Below, piece after piece: positions 10,586 to 20,617 of a stretch of 49,498 bases of DNA; the first letter of the stretch is position 1, and each line of letters begins with the position of its first letter. The notes under the pieces are model-generated. The model did no database searches. It was not told the DNA's origin and worked only from the letters and a program-made list of their open reading frames with translations. A program made the translations under genes and the position numbers. Source of the stretch: Prochlorococcus marinus bv. HNLC2. Lineage in GTDB: Bacteria; Cyanobacteriota; Cyanobacteriia; PCC-6307; Cyanobiaceae. The stretch is from assembly GCA_000218745.1 (NCBI GenBank), contig GL947595.1, positions 1,331,488 to 1,380,985 on the forward strand. Reading direction: 5' to 3'.

Positions 10586-11422
10586 TTAATTTTTAAGAGA
10601 TGAAGCCAATAATGCATTTAAGGAATGAGATCCTTTATAAACAATTATTTGTGCCTTAGGTAACCCTACCAAAGCCAAGTCCCCAATAAGATCTAAAATC
10701 TTATGTCTTATTGGTTCATTTGCAAATCTTAACGGAGGATTAACCCAATTATCACCATCACAAACAAGAGCATTCTCTAAACTCCCCCCTTTTATTAAAC
10801 CCAGTTCCCCTAGTTCTTGGAATTGATCTTTGAAACCGAATGTCCTTGCAGGAGCTATTAGATCGACATAACACTTTGGATTCAAATCAATTACAAATGT
10901 TTGCTTACCAATAGCTTTATAGCTGAAATCAATAGTTGATATAATAGTCAATTTATTTGAAGGTGTAATCGCAATTACAGATTTATCCTTATTAAAAATT
11001 TTTGGCTCACTTATTTCTCTCATAAAATTTGACGGTTTAGGAACCCTTTTTATACCTACTTCCTCAAAAGCTCTAACCCATTCAATTGCTGAACCATCAA
11101 GTAGAGGAATTTCTTTCCCCTCAACCTGAATATGAATATAACTCAATCCACATCCAGCTAATGATGATAATAAATGTTCTATTGTATAAAGATTTCTTTT
11201 ACCTAATTTAACAGCAGTACACAACATTGTGCTTCCAATCAAACTCTGATCAAGTTTGTGAATCTGATCTGGCTTGTCGGCAAAAGAGACATAATAACCC
11301 TCTTCTTCAAATGAAGATATTTTTACTTTTGTTTTCTCACCACTATGCAAACCTACTCCATCTCTGGTTATTGAACCAGAGATTGTAAAACAGGAATCAT
11401 AACTAGAGGGCCAAGAAAACAC
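10586..11422 (-). CDS. lpxC: UDP-3-O-acyl-N-acetylglucosamine deacetylase
   Basis: A 278-residue zinc deacetylase that carries out the committed step of lipid A synthesis. Zinc-binding segments are visible: TIEHLLSSLAGC holds the first His, and HKILDLIGDLALVG holds the second His and the Asp. GVGLHSGEK near the N-terminus is also conserved. The start is GTG 11420-11422, directly abutting the bamA stop at 11423-11425, so translation is probably coupled to bamA. Confidence 0.94.
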   Translation of the reverse strand: MFSWPSSYDSCFTISGSITRDGVGLHSGEKTKVKISSFEEEGYYVSFADKPDQIHKLDQSLIGSTMLCTAVKLGKRNLYTIEHLLSSLAGCGLSYIHIQVEGKEIPLLDGSAIEWVRAFEEVGIKRVPKPSNFMREISEPKIFNKDKSVIAITPSNKLTIISTIDFSYKAIGKQTFVIDLNPKCYVDLIAPARTFGFKDQFQELGELGLIKGGSLENALVCDGDNWVNPPLRFANEPIRHKILDLIGDLALVGLPKAQIIVYKGSHSLNALLASSLKN

Positions 11423-13558
11423 TTAAAATTTCCATCCAACGCCTATGGTATAACGCATATTGCCACTTAGATCTTGAGTCGCCACATCAAATCTTAGTGG
11501 GCCGATGGGTGTTTTAATTCCTAATCCACCTCCAAGTGAGTAACCTGATCCCTCTTTACTTAAAAGTTTTCCAGGCTTTCCAGGAACGTCATCTTGAGAA
11601 CCCAAATCACTTCCTACATCAGCAAAGAATGAACCAGATAACATTCTCCAAATAGGGAATCTATATTCAGCAGTTGCTTCTGTAAAACTTCTACTCACTG
11701 CTAATCCACAAGATGACCAGCCTCGTACAGATGAAGCTCCTCCCATACAAAATGCTTCATATGGAGGCAATTCACCAATTATTGTGCCAAATTTAAATTG
11801 AAATCCTACAGTTTGGGGACAACTATTAGCATCAGAATTTTTATCTCTACATCCTTTTGTTAGGTTAATTAACTTTGTAGGAACAAACCATGCATATGAA
11901 GCATTTATCCTATTAAAAGTTGGAGAATTGTTACCTAAAGGTATAAATTGTTCACTACCAAATCTAAGAACATTTCCTGATGTTGGATTATTATTATTAT
12001 TTAATTTATTTCTTGAAGCATTTGCTGCCACACTAATTAATGTATTTTCATCAGGGCAAGCTCCATCCTCTAACTCATAACCAATACATATAATTTCATT
12101 TACATTCGCAGTAGTTACATTTTTAGTTGCATAAGGTTTTTTATTCCCATCAGAATCTATTAACTTTACTTCTCTAAAATTCATACCAGCAGAAACTTTC
12201 CATGGAGTTTGTTTAAATGGATCTCCCCCGTTTAATGGCCTAAAGAAAGTAAATCCTCCTCCAAATGTTTCTAAGACTACTGATGAAAATTTATCTGCGG
12301 AGGTGCTATTAAGATCATCTACAGCATAAAGCTTCCCATTTCCATCACTAGAAAATTCTCTGGGATAATTTCTACTTAAAAATATATTTGTCCTAAATGC
12401 TGTTCTATGCTTATCACCCTTTATCCAAGGATCAAAAATTGAAAAATTATAAGTTGTTAGATACTCTCCAAAATTAACATCAAGAGAGGAAGACCAAGCT
12501 CGTCCAAATGTATTTGACTCCTTAAACCCTAATTGTGCAAAAATACCTGCTGCATTACTAAAACCAAGTCCACCATTTAGGGAACCAGTCCTTTGCTCAC
12601 TTATATCTAATGTAATTATTACTTTTTCAGAACTTATAGGATCAGGGCTTAAAGATACTTTTACATCATTAAAAAGAGATGTTGAATATAACCTCTTAAT
12701 ATCACTTTCTAAAGTAACCCTATTAAAAACTTCTCCAGGTATGGTTTTCATCTCTCTTTTAATAACCCATTCCTTCGTTTTTCCTCTTTTTCTTAATTCT
12801 TCATTTGCGTCAATAAATCTTATCTTAATTTGTGAAACCAACCCCTCTTCTATTTGTAGTTGAACTTCCCCATTATCAAGAATTCTTTCTGGGCCATTAA
12901 TTCTTGCTAATGAGTAACCCCTCTCTTTGTACCACTCTTTTATAACATTTAATCTCTTCGTAAAAATATTTAGATTTAATGTCGTTCCATAATATTCACT
13001 GAATGTTTTATCTACAAATTCTTGAGGAATAATTACATTTTCTTGGTCAATTATTACTTTTTTTAATATTGGATTAGGAGTAATAGTTACTATAAGCTTA
13101 ACCCCAAGATTTCCATCTTCAGCTTTAAATTTAACTCCTGAAAATAACCCACTTGCGTAAATATTATTGATGTCCTGTTTTAAAATTTGATTATTTACTA
13201 CACTTCCAGGTTTAATGCTCATCGAGTCGTATGCAACCAATTCTAAATTTCTTCCCTCAGGATGATCTTCCCATCCCTCAATGATGATTTCTGAAATAAG
13301 AACATTGGAGTTATTATTATTATCTGCTAAGAAGATTGGTTTATCATAAGAGTAAATATAAGAAGGTTCTAAATAATTATTAGATATATTTGATAACTCA
13401 TTACTGCTAGATTGAATTTTGATTCTATTACTATTAATAGTTTGTTTCCCATTATTAATATCTATTTCTACTGAATTACTATGACTAGAAGTTATAAACA
13501 AAGATAAAAAGCCTATGTTAGTAAATAACTTTCTTACATTTATACGTCTATTGTCCAT
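11423..13558 (-). CDS. bamA: BamA/Omp85-family outer membrane assembly factor
   Basis: A protein of about 711 residues belonging to the Omp85/BamA family, which inserts beta-barrel proteins into the outer membrane. After a signal-peptide-like N-terminus come several POTRA-like repeats (to about residue 340), then a C-terminal 16-strand-type barrel with the conserved FMGGASSVRGWSSCGL-like segment (CMGGASSVRGW), the lid-lock motif of the family. It ends in an aromatic residue (VGWKF), as barrel proteins do. A TTG at 13603 would add 15 residues and overlap purC, but the internal ATG giving MDNRRINVRKLF starts a better signal peptide. It leads the lpx genes. Confidence 0.9.
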   Translation of the reverse strand: MDNRRINVRKLFTNIGFLSLFITSSHSNSVEIDINNGKQTINSNRIKIQSSSNELSNISNNYLEPSYIYSYDKPIFLADNNNNSNVLISEIIIEGWEDHPEGRNLELVAYDSMSIKPGSVVNNQILKQDINNIYASGLFSGVKFKAEDGNLGVKLIVTITPNPILKKVIIDQENVIIPQEFVDKTFSEYYGTTLNLNIFTKRLNVIKEWYKERGYSLARINGPERILDNGEVQLQIEEGLVSQIKIRFIDANEELRKRGKTKEWVIKREMKTIPGEVFNRVTLESDIKRLYSTSLFNDVKVSLSPDPISSEKVIITLDISEQRTGSLNGGLGFSNAAGIFAQLGFKESNTFGRAWSSSLDVNFGEYLTTYNFSIFDPWIKGDKHRTAFRTNIFLSRNYPREFSSDGNGKLYAVDDLNSTSADKFSSVVLETFGGGFTFFRPLNGGDPFKQTPWKVSAGMNFREVKLIDSDGNKKPYATKNVTTANVNEIICIGYELEDGACPDENTLISVAANASRNKLNNNNNPTSGNVLRFGSEQFIPLGNNSPTFNRINASYAWFVPTKLINLTKGCRDKNSDANSCPQTVGFQFKFGTIIGELPPYEAFCMGGASSVRGWSSCGLAVSRSFTEATAEYRFPIWRMLSGSFFADVGSDLGSQDDVPGKPGKLLSKEGSGYSLGGGLGIKTPIGPLRFDVATQDLSGNMRYTIGVGWKF

Positions 13559-13589
13559 AATTAATAAATAATTTGAATTTAGTAGTTTT

Positions 13590-14327
13590 TTAAGTGAAAC
13601 CAATAAAATTATTTATTCTATTATCAATTTCACTGTATGCTTCAATTAAATCACCTAAGTCATTTCTGAAACGATCTTTATCTAAGCTTTCTATCTTACC
13701 ATTTTTTGTATTACGATCCCATAGTCTACAATTATCTGGGCTAAATTCATCGGCTAAAATAATTTGTCCTGAGGAATCTTTGCCAAATTCCAACTTAAAA
13801 TCAACTAACGTAAGATTTAATTCCAAGAAAAAATCTTTCAAAATGTTATTGATTTTATATGTTATTTCTTTTATTTTTTGAAGTCCTTCAGCTTCAATTA
13901 GATCTAACAAGAATATTCGATCTGAAGTTAAAAGAGGATCATTCAAATTATCATTTTTATAATAAAAGTCTATTAATGGTTGTTTTAAATTAGTCCCAGG
14001 TTCAATATCCGTTTGTCTACATAATGAACCATAAGCTATGTTTCGAAGTACAACCTCAATCGGAATAATCTCAACCTTTTTTGCAAGTATAGAATTCTCA
14101 TTAATTTTTTTTATGTAATGAGTGGGGATTTTATTTTTTATAAGTAAATCAAAAATATTTGACGATATACTGCAATTTAATATTCCTTTTCCTTTAAATG
14201 TTTGCTTTTTTTTAGCATTAAATGCCGTCGCATCATCTTTAAATACAATAGAAACTAATTCAGGATTTTCATTAGCAAATATAATCTTTGCTTTACCTTC
14301 ATAAATAAGTTCGCATTTTTTGTCCAT
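13590..14327 (-). CDS. purC: phosphoribosylaminoimidazole-succinocarboxamide synthase
   Basis: A 245-residue SAICAR synthetase, which joins CAIR and aspartate in purine synthesis. It starts ELIYEGKAKIIF, the family's ATP-binding N-terminal signature, followed by KDDATAFNAKKK, then VVLRNIAYGSLCR, and LADEFSPDNCRLWD near the C-terminus. Length is normal. It is divergent from purD across 121 bases, so the two purine genes may share control. The bamA start lies just past its stop on the same strand. Confidence 0.95.
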   Translation of the reverse strand: MDKKCELIYEGKAKIIFANENPELVSIVFKDDATAFNAKKKQTFKGKGILNCSISSNIFDLLIKNKIPTHYIKKINENSILAKKVEIIPIEVVLRNIAYGSLCRQTDIEPGTNLKQPLIDFYYKNDNLNDPLLTSDRIFLLDLIEAEGLQKIKEITYKINNILKDFFLELNLTLVDFKLEFGKDSSGQIILADEFSPDNCRLWDRNTKNGKIESLDKDRFRNDLGDLIEAYSEIDNRINNFIGFT

Positions 14328-14448
14328 AAGAAAGCTATTTTCAATAATTAAAAAAACAATATAATTAGTTATAAAGTGGATTTCAGAATAAACGGCCTTA
14401 GTTACTCTAACTGATATCTACCAAAATAAATAGACATCTAACAATTTT

Positions 14449-15780
14449 ATGACCATAAATTCTAGAAAAGCGATTAATTTTGAAAAATTAGAAAACATCG
14501 CCATCATAGGCAATGGAGGTAGAGAAAATGCACTAGCTTGGGCTATACAAAAAAGTGACTATGTTAAAAATATATTCATTATTCCTGGGAATGGTGGCTC
14601 AAGCAACTTTAAAAAATGTAAGGGATTAGACCTTGATTATAGTGATACTTCAAAACTAATCGATAAGCTTATTGAATTAAATATTAATTTTATAATCATA
14701 GGACCAGAGATCCCTCTAGCAAATGGGTTAGCCGATGTATTGAGAAAAAAAGATTTTTGCGTTTTCGGTCCTGGCTCTGATGGAGCAAAATTGGAGTCTA
14801 GTAAATCATGGGCAAAAAATTTTATGAAAGATGGCAATATTCCCACTGCTGATTTTTGGAAGGTTTCATCCATTGAAGATGCCACACCAATAATTAACTC
14901 TAATAATTCATTAGTTGTGAAAGCGGATGGTTTAGCTTCAGGGAAAGGTGTTTTTATTCCTGAAAATAGAAATGAGACATTAGAAATAACAGAACTTATT
15001 TTAAATGGGAAATTTGGTAACGCAGGAAATATTGTTGTACTGGAGGAGAGATTAAAAGGACCTGAGGTATCAGTTTTTGCATTATGTGATGGAAAAAACT
15101 ATGTGGTATTACCTACAGCTCAAGATCATAAAAGACTTGAAGAGGGAGATAAAGGTCTAAATACAGGAGGCATGGGGGCTTATTCTCCTACACCATTAAT
15201 TTCCCAAAATGATTTAAAAGAAATATGTGAAAAAATTATAGATCCAACTATTAAAGGGCTAATCAAAAAAAAGATTGACTATAGAGGCGTTTTATATTTT
15301 GGACTTATGATCACAGAATCAGGCGCAAAAGTTATAGAATATAATTGCAGATTTGGCGATCCAGAATGTCAGACCATAATGCCTTTAATGGATAAAAATT
15401 TTGTCAACTTATTATATGAGTGCGCTATTGGCAATCTTCATAAGAATGAGCAAATTATTGTCAATAACATGGTAAGCGGATGCGTAATAGCTTCCTCAAA
15501 TGGTTATCCCCAAGATTATGAAGTTGGTTATAAAATTCAATTAGAAAATAGTAAAGATAAAAATTTACAAGTTTTTCACTCTGGCACAATAATAAATGAA
15601 TCAAAAGAATTAGTAACTAATGGAGGGAGAGTTTTAAGTATTGTTTGCCAAAACAAGGATTTTGATACTGCTTTTGAGAAAGCATATGAATATCTTGATA
15701 AAGTTAAATTTAAAGGTATTTCTTATAGGAAAGATATTGGTCATCAAGTTAGAGAAAGCTATAAAGGAGTGCGAAATTAA
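14449..15780 (+). CDS. purD: phosphoribosylamine--glycine ligase
   Basis: A 443-residue ATP-grasp enzyme that forms GAR from phosphoribosylamine and glycine. The N-terminal AIIGNGGRENALAWAI is the family's phosphate-binding loop, VVKADGLASGKGV is the ATP-grasp nucleotide site, and YNCRFGDPECQ is the characteristic metal-binding segment. The start has about 15 residues before the conserved core, typical of marine strains. Its TAA overlaps the A of the nblS ATG by one base, so the two are probably co-transcribed. Confidence 0.95.
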   Translation: MTINSRKAINFEKLENIAIIGNGGRENALAWAIQKSDYVKNIFIIPGNGGSSNFKKCKGLDLDYSDTSKLIDKLIELNINFIIIGPEIPLANGLADVLRKKDFCVFGPGSDGAKLESSKSWAKNFMKDGNIPTADFWKVSSIEDATPIINSNNSLVVKADGLASGKGVFIPENRNETLEITELILNGKFGNAGNIVVLEERLKGPEVSVFALCDGKNYVVLPTAQDHKRLEEGDKGLNTGGMGAYSPTPLISQNDLKEICEKIIDPTIKGLIKKKIDYRGVLYFGLMITESGAKVIEYNCRFGDPECQTIMPLMDKNFVNLLYECAIGNLHKNEQIIVNNMVSGCVIASSNGYPQDYEVGYKIQLENSKDKNLQVFHSGTIINESKELVTNGGRVLSIVCQNKDFDTAFEKAYEYLDKVKFKGISYRKDIGHQVRESYKGVRN

Positions 15781-17849
15781 TGGATAATCAAAGTAATATT
15801 AATAAAACAAAATATTTCGCTTCTGAAAACATTGAAAATAGTCTTGATAATAAATATTGGTGGGAAAGATTAATAAAGTGGTGGAGTGGATTCAGTTTAA
15901 GAACAAAATTATTAGCAATTGCTACCTTAGTTGTAAGTTTACTTATGACAGGAATTACTTTTTTTGCTTTAAATAGTATTCAAAGAGATGCCGGAATGAA
16001 CGACACAAGATATGCAAGAGATTTAGGTTTACTATTATCAGGCAATGTAACTGAATTAGTCGTTAATAATCAGAAGAATGAAATCTCAAATGTTGCTGAA
16101 AAATTTTGGAGATCTAGTAGAAACTTAAGATATATATTTTTTACTGATGAAGAAGATATTGTTCAACTTGGCATACCCATCAGCGCTACATCCAACAATG
16201 GCAATAGTCAATTTCAAATTACTCGAAAACTAAAGCTACCATCTGAATTAAAAAAAAGACCCCAATTCCCAGTTGTCAAACAACATACAACTCCTCAAGG
16301 TCAAGTAACAGATGTTTTTGTACCTATTCTTTGGAAGGGTAAGTATTTAGGAACATTAGCTTTAGGTGTAACTCCAAATAAAAAAGCATTGGCAAGTGCA
16401 GCTCTTACTCGAGAAGTAACAGTCGCAGTTTTTATTTCAATATGGGTATTAGTAATCTTAGGCGCAGTATTTAATGCACTCACTATTACAAGACCTGTGA
16501 GAGAACTTGTAAGAGGTGTTAGAGAGATTTCACAAGGTAATTTCAAATCAAGAATTTCTTTCCCTATGACCGGAGAATTGGGGGAATTATTAACCAGCTT
16601 CAACAAAATGGCTTCTCAACTTGAAAATTATGATGAAGCTAATTTTGAAGAATTAAAAGCCTCTCAAATAAAACAAGAATCTCTTATTGCAACTATGGCC
16701 GACGGAGCTATACTTTTAGATGCAAAAGGGAAAATTGTTCTTGCTAATCCCACCGCTAAAAGACTCTTTAGATGGGAAGGTAGATTTTTAGAGGGCAAAG
16801 ATTTACTAAATGAGATTCCAGAAATATTATCCAATGACTTACATGCATCAATTGAATCAATCTTAGATAAAGATAAAGAAAGTGATGATATTAGATGTAG
16901 CGTTGGAGAACCTCCTAGAACTTTAAGAATAGTTCTCCAGTCAGTATTAGATACAAATAAGATTGAATTAAAAGGGATTGCTGTTACTGTTCAAGATTTA
17001 ACAAGAGAAGTAGAACTTAATGCTGCTCAAAATAGATTTATTAGCAATGTCTCTCATGAATTAAGAACACCCTTATTTAATATCAAAAGTTATGTTGAGA
17101 CACTTTATGATCTCAAGGATCAACTTTCTAATGAAGAGCAATTAGATTTTCTAAACATAGCCAACTCTGAAACTGATCGATTAACTCGACTAGTCAATGA
17201 TGTATTAGATCTATCAAGATTAGAATCTGGAAAACTTATTCAGCTTGAACCCATGGATATCAAACCTGCGATTGAGCAAACCTTACGAAATTATAAATTA
17301 AATGCAACTGAAAAAAATGTTTCTCTTGCAAAAGATATTGAAGATAATATCCCATCAATTTTAGGCAATTGGGATCTTTTATTACAAGTTTTCGATAATT
17401 TACTTGGAAACGGCTTAAAATTTAGTCCTAAAAATAGTACATTAATGATAAGAGCATATACTTGGCCAGATACTTGCCCAGCCTTACCTCCAAATGAAGT
17501 TAAAAATGCTCCGCAATGTGAATTAGTATCACCTTTACCAAAAGTAAGGGTTGAAATTGCAGATACTGGTTGCGGCATTTCACAAGCAGATCAAGAAAAA
17601 ATATTCGATCGTTTTTTTAGAGTTGAAAATGCAGTCCATACTGAGCAAGGGACAGGTTTAGGATTATCAATTGTTAGGGGAATTGTTGAAAAACATGGGG
17701 GAGAAATCAGAATGGCCAGTGAATTAGATATAGGAACAACATTTTGGTTTGATTTACCTCTCGAGCAATCTGATAAAGATGAAATTCTAATAAATACTAT
17801 TAATACAGAAAAAAATATAACAAGTGATCAAATCGAAGAATTAATTTAG
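15780..17849 (+). CDS. nblS: NblS/Hik33-type sensor histidine kinase
   Basis: A 689-residue membrane histidine kinase. In cyanobacteria the NblS/Hik33 (DspA, Ycf26) kinase responds to high light, nutrient and redox stress and controls photosynthesis and hli genes. Layout: cytoplasmic N-terminus, first transmembrane helix near residues 43-65, a periplasmic sensor region, second helix near 212-235, HAMP, PAS (from about 295), HisKA with FISNVSHELRTPL (phospho-acceptor His426), then HATPase with DNLLGNGLKFS, ADTGCGIS and GTGLGLSIVRG. The assignment to nblS rests on architecture and its place beside purD and kaiC. Two hli genes, possible members of its regulon, lie near 47 kb. Confidence 0.88.
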   Translation: MDNQSNINKTKYFASENIENSLDNKYWWERLIKWWSGFSLRTKLLAIATLVVSLLMTGITFFALNSIQRDAGMNDTRYARDLGLLLSGNVTELVVNNQKNEISNVAEKFWRSSRNLRYIFFTDEEDIVQLGIPISATSNNGNSQFQITRKLKLPSELKKRPQFPVVKQHTTPQGQVTDVFVPILWKGKYLGTLALGVTPNKKALASAALTREVTVAVFISIWVLVILGAVFNALTITRPVRELVRGVREISQGNFKSRISFPMTGELGELLTSFNKMASQLENYDEANFEELKASQIKQESLIATMADGAILLDAKGKIVLANPTAKRLFRWEGRFLEGKDLLNEIPEILSNDLHASIESILDKDKESDDIRCSVGEPPRTLRIVLQSVLDTNKIELKGIAVTVQDLTREVELNAAQNRFISNVSHELRTPLFNIKSYVETLYDLKDQLSNEEQLDFLNIANSETDRLTRLVNDVLDLSRLESGKLIQLEPMDIKPAIEQTLRNYKLNATEKNVSLAKDIEDNIPSILGNWDLLLQVFDNLLGNGLKFSPKNSTLMIRAYTWPDTCPALPPNEVKNAPQCELVSPLPKVRVEIADTGCGISQADQEKIFDRFFRVENAVHTEQGTGLGLSIVRGIVEKHGGEIRMASELDIGTTFWFDLPLEQSDKDEILINTINTEKNITSDQIEELI

Positions 17850-19375
17850 CCTTTATCAATACCTTTAAAAACATTTGGAAGATTTTCATCTGGAGATATC
17901 CTATGAGGAGCGCCACTGAATATCTGTTCAAAGTTAGAAAACGAGTCTTTTATTTCAGGCCCTTTACTTGTGATAATAAATTCTCTTATACGTTTATCAT
18001 GCCAAGAACCTCTCATTTTAAAGACATTTATTGCTCTCGCCATTTCACCTTTGATTTCTACATATTGAAGTAGAAGTATGGTGTCAGTAATTGTCGATAT
18101 ATGAGAATCTGTTATCGAGTGACTTCCCATAAATTCTTCTGCTGTATTTGTAAAAAAACCAGCTATCTCTTCTTGTTTTGCATATCCTGTAACACCAATA
18201 ACAAATTGTCTAAAGGCATTCAAGCTGACTCCTCTTGCTAATGCAGACAAAGAATCAATAGCCATTCTGGTTGGTTTAAATTGAGTTATCTGAGTTTTAA
18301 TAATTTGCAAATGATCCTCTAATCCAGTCGATTCAGGATATGCACAAATTATTTTTAAAAGTCCATCACTTTCCATTTTCTCAAAATCTATACCCCAACT
18401 TGTTGCATTTCTCAGGAGTTGAGCTCGAGATTCTTCATATGCAAAAAGAATTGCTCTTTCTTTATTCTGATATGCATCTTCAATGAATTTTGATACCAAC
18501 ATTGTTTTACCAGTTCCAGTTGCACCAGTTGCAAGAATAATTGAGTCTTGAAAATATCCTCCACCACACATCTCATCAAGATCTTTTACTCCTGAACTAA
18601 TTCGAACATTTGAAGATCTTTGAGTTAGCCTCATAGCTCCTAGAGGAAAGACACTGATGCCATTCTCTCCCATAGTGAAAGGGAATTCTCCTTTCATATG
18701 AACGGTACCCCTTAATTTTAAAACTTCTAGTGTCCTCCTCCTTTTCTCTGATTCAAGAACGTTTCTAAGTAACACAACATTATCAGACACAAATTCCTCA
18801 ACACCATAACGAGCTATTGGACCATAATCATCAACTCTTTCTGTTGTCATTACTGTAGTGACTCCAATTTCTTTTAATCTTGCGATTAACCTAAAAATTT
18901 CTCTTCTTACAACATAAATAGCATCATATTGTTGAAAAACGGCTGTAATAGAGTCAATTGCAACTCGTTTTGCTTTATATTTTCTTATTGCATAACTTAT
19001 TCTCTCAATTAATCCTGAGAGATCAAAATTACCCGCAACATCTTGACCATCAGGATCAGGAGAAGCATCAAGAATAAAAAGCTTATTTTGATCAATTAAT
19101 TCCTGCAAATCCCAACCAAAACTTGCTGCATTTCTAATAATATCTAATGGTGATTCTTCAAAGGTTACGAAGATACCAGGTTCATCAAAGTTGTTTATTC
19201 CGTGATGCAGATACTGCAAAGAAAATACTGTCTTACCTGTCCCAGATGTTCCACTGACTAATGTACTCCTAGAAGTTGGTAATCCTCCTCGACAAACGTC
19301 ATCAAAGCCCTCAATCCCAGTAGGTAGCTTTTGGACTTCCATTTTATTAGATTTATTTTGCGCTTTACCTTTCAT
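17846..19375 (-). CDS. kaiC: circadian clock ATPase/kinase KaiC
   Basis: A 509-residue double-domain RecA-type ATPase, the core oscillator protein. CI carries Walker A GTSGTGKT (residues 42-49) and the catalytic Glu pair in TFEES; CII carries GATGTGKT near residue 280 and YEES. The CII phosphorylation site is intact, with adjacent Ser and Thr in SHISTITDT. Kinase and autophosphatase residues therefore look functional, although KaiA is missing from the locus. It lies 59 bases downstream of kaiB on the same strand, forming kaiBC, and its stop overlaps the nblS stop by 4 bases. Confidence 0.97.
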   Translation of the reverse strand: MKGKAQNKSNKMEVQKLPTGIEGFDDVCRGGLPTSRSTLVSGTSGTGKTVFSLQYLHHGINNFDEPGIFVTFEESPLDIIRNAASFGWDLQELIDQNKLFILDASPDPDGQDVAGNFDLSGLIERISYAIRKYKAKRVAIDSITAVFQQYDAIYVVRREIFRLIARLKEIGVTTVMTTERVDDYGPIARYGVEEFVSDNVVLLRNVLESEKRRRTLEVLKLRGTVHMKGEFPFTMGENGISVFPLGAMRLTQRSSNVRISSGVKDLDEMCGGGYFQDSIILATGATGTGKTMLVSKFIEDAYQNKERAILFAYEESRAQLLRNATSWGIDFEKMESDGLLKIICAYPESTGLEDHLQIIKTQITQFKPTRMAIDSLSALARGVSLNAFRQFVIGVTGYAKQEEIAGFFTNTAEEFMGSHSITDSHISTITDTILLLQYVEIKGEMARAINVFKMRGSWHDKRIREFIITSKGPEIKDSFSNFEQIFSGAPHRISPDENLPNVFKGIDKG

Positions 19376-19434
19376 TTTTCTTATATGCTAAGTAATTATT
19401 AATTATTAAACTAATTATAGTGCTAAAAAATTTT

Positions 19435-19761
19435 TTAATTTTTTTCTTTCTTAAAATTCATTTCAGCATCATTCAATTCATCAAATAATAGATCTAAGCC
19501 TATCAAAACTTTCTCTCTATCTGATAAATCACCAATTATTTTTCTTACAGGTGGAGGAAGTATTTTAGCTAAGGTGGGAGTTGCTAGTATTTTGTCTTCT
19601 TCTGCTAGCTGGGGATTTTTTAAAACATCAATTACTTTTAGTGCATAAACCCCCTTAAACTCTTTTTCTAATATTTCATTGAGAGTATTTAATGCGCGCA
19701 TAGAATTAGGAGTATTTCCTGCAACATATAGTTTTAAAATATATGTTTTCCTGGCAATCAT
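19435..19761 (-). CDS. kaiB: circadian clock protein KaiB
   Basis: A 108-residue thioredoxin-like, fold-switching clock protein that binds phosphorylated KaiC and in full clocks sequesters KaiA. The N-terminal [16 protein letters not shown] and the central [13 protein letters not shown] and [21 protein letters not shown] blocks are typical. A GTG at 19770 would add three residues; ATG 19759-19761 gives the usual MIARKTYIL start. It is the first gene of kaiBC and is divergent from rplU with only 145 bases between, with no kaiA remnant visible in that gap. Confidence 0.96.
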   Translation of the reverse strand: MIARKTYILKLYVAGNTPNSMRALNTLNEILEKEFKGVYALKVIDVLKNPQLAEEDKILATPTLAKILPPPVRKIIGDLSDREKVLIGLDLLFDELNDAEMNFKKEKN

Positions 19762-19853
19762 TTTTGACACTTACAAACTATCTAAAATTATTCTAGATAT
19801 AACTTGACTTATTACGCTACTTAATATGAAAATAGATATAGTTTATGATTACG

Positions 19854-19900
19854 AATTAGGCATAATTATAGCCAAATAGCTTTAAGCCTATTCGTGTCCC
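19854..19900 (+). promoter_or_regulatory. rplU leader region with a TAGGC/GCCTA inverted repeat
   Basis: The 5' region of rplU holds an imperfect inverted repeat (TTAGGC near 19856, GCCTAT near 19887) that could form a leader hairpin just before the rplU start. Ribosomal protein operons are often controlled through such leaders, but whether L21 does so here is unknown. A TTGACT at 19804-19809 is a possible -35 element, without a convincing -10 at normal spacing. Tentative. Confidence 0.25.
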
Positions 19901-19906
19901 TCTAAT

Positions 19907-20332
19907 ATGACTACTACAAAAAATTCAACATCAAAAAAAGATCCTGAAGATAATTTATTCGCAATTGCTGAAGCTTCGGGTAAACAATTTCTTTTTAAAG
20001 TCAATAGATATTATGACTTAGATAGAATAAAAGCCAAGGAAAAGGAAAAATTAACTTTAGAAAATATATTGCTCATAAGCGATAAAGATTCAATTTCTGT
20101 TGGTAAGCCATACGTTAAAAATGCAAAAATTGAACTTGAGGTCATTTCACACAAAAGAGATAAAAAAATAATTGTTTATAAAATGAGGCCTAAAAAGAAA
20201 ACCAGAAGAAAGATGGGACATCGTCAAGAATTGACAAGAGTTATGGTAAAATCTATTACTATAGATAAAACTTCTACAAAGGCTACTTCAAAAAAAGAGG
20301 CCCCAAAGAAGCCAACAAAATCTGAAAAATAA
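19907..20332 (+). CDS. rplU: 50S ribosomal protein L21
   Basis: A 141-residue L21 with the family core FAIAEASGKQFLFKVN and KMRPKKKTRRKMGHRQ, where the basic loop binds 23S rRNA. It has an extra Ser/Lys-rich N-terminal stretch and a low-complexity Lys/Thr tail (from about residue 122), common in marine cyanobacteria. It is followed 24 bases later by rpmA, the usual L21-L27 pair. Confidence 0.96.
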   Translation: MTTTKNSTSKKDPEDNLFAIAEASGKQFLFKVNRYYDLDRIKAKEKEKLTLENILLISDKDSISVGKPYVKNAKIELEVISHKRDKKIIVYKMRPKKKTRRKMGHRQELTRVMVKSITIDKTSTKATSKKEAPKKPTKSEK

Positions 20333-20356
20333 ATTTTCAATTACAAACTTTTAATA

Positions 20357-20617
20357 ATGGCACACAAAAAAGGAACAGGTTCTACTAGAAACGGAAGAGA
20401 TTCCAATTCAAAACGTTTAGGTGTTAAAACATTTGGAGGAGAAAAAGTATCTGCAGGATCAATTCTTATTCGTCAGAGGGGTACTTCCTTTCTACCTGGA
20501 CTAAATGTAGGAAAAGGTAAGGACGATACTTTATTTGCTCTCAAAGATGGGACAGTAAATTTTGAAAGTATTAAAAGGAATTTAAAAAACAGAAAGAGAA
20601 TAAATGTTGTAATCTAA
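20357..20617 (+). CDS. rpmA: 50S ribosomal protein L27
   Basis: An 86-residue L27. The N-terminus [16 protein letters not shown] is diagnostic; the mature N-terminal tail reaches into the peptidyl transferase centre. [18 protein letters not shown] is the second conserved block. It follows rplU closely. Its stop overlaps the stop of the leftward methyltransferase gene by 4 bases. Confidence 0.97.
   Translation: MAHKKGTGSTRNGRDSNSKRLGVKTFGGEKVSAGSILIRQRGTSFLPGLNVGKGKDDTLFALKDGTVNFESIKRNLKNRKRINVVI

Noticed and set aside
13559-13603. TTG start of bamA that overlaps purC
   Set aside because: The internal Met gives a better signal peptide and no overlap.
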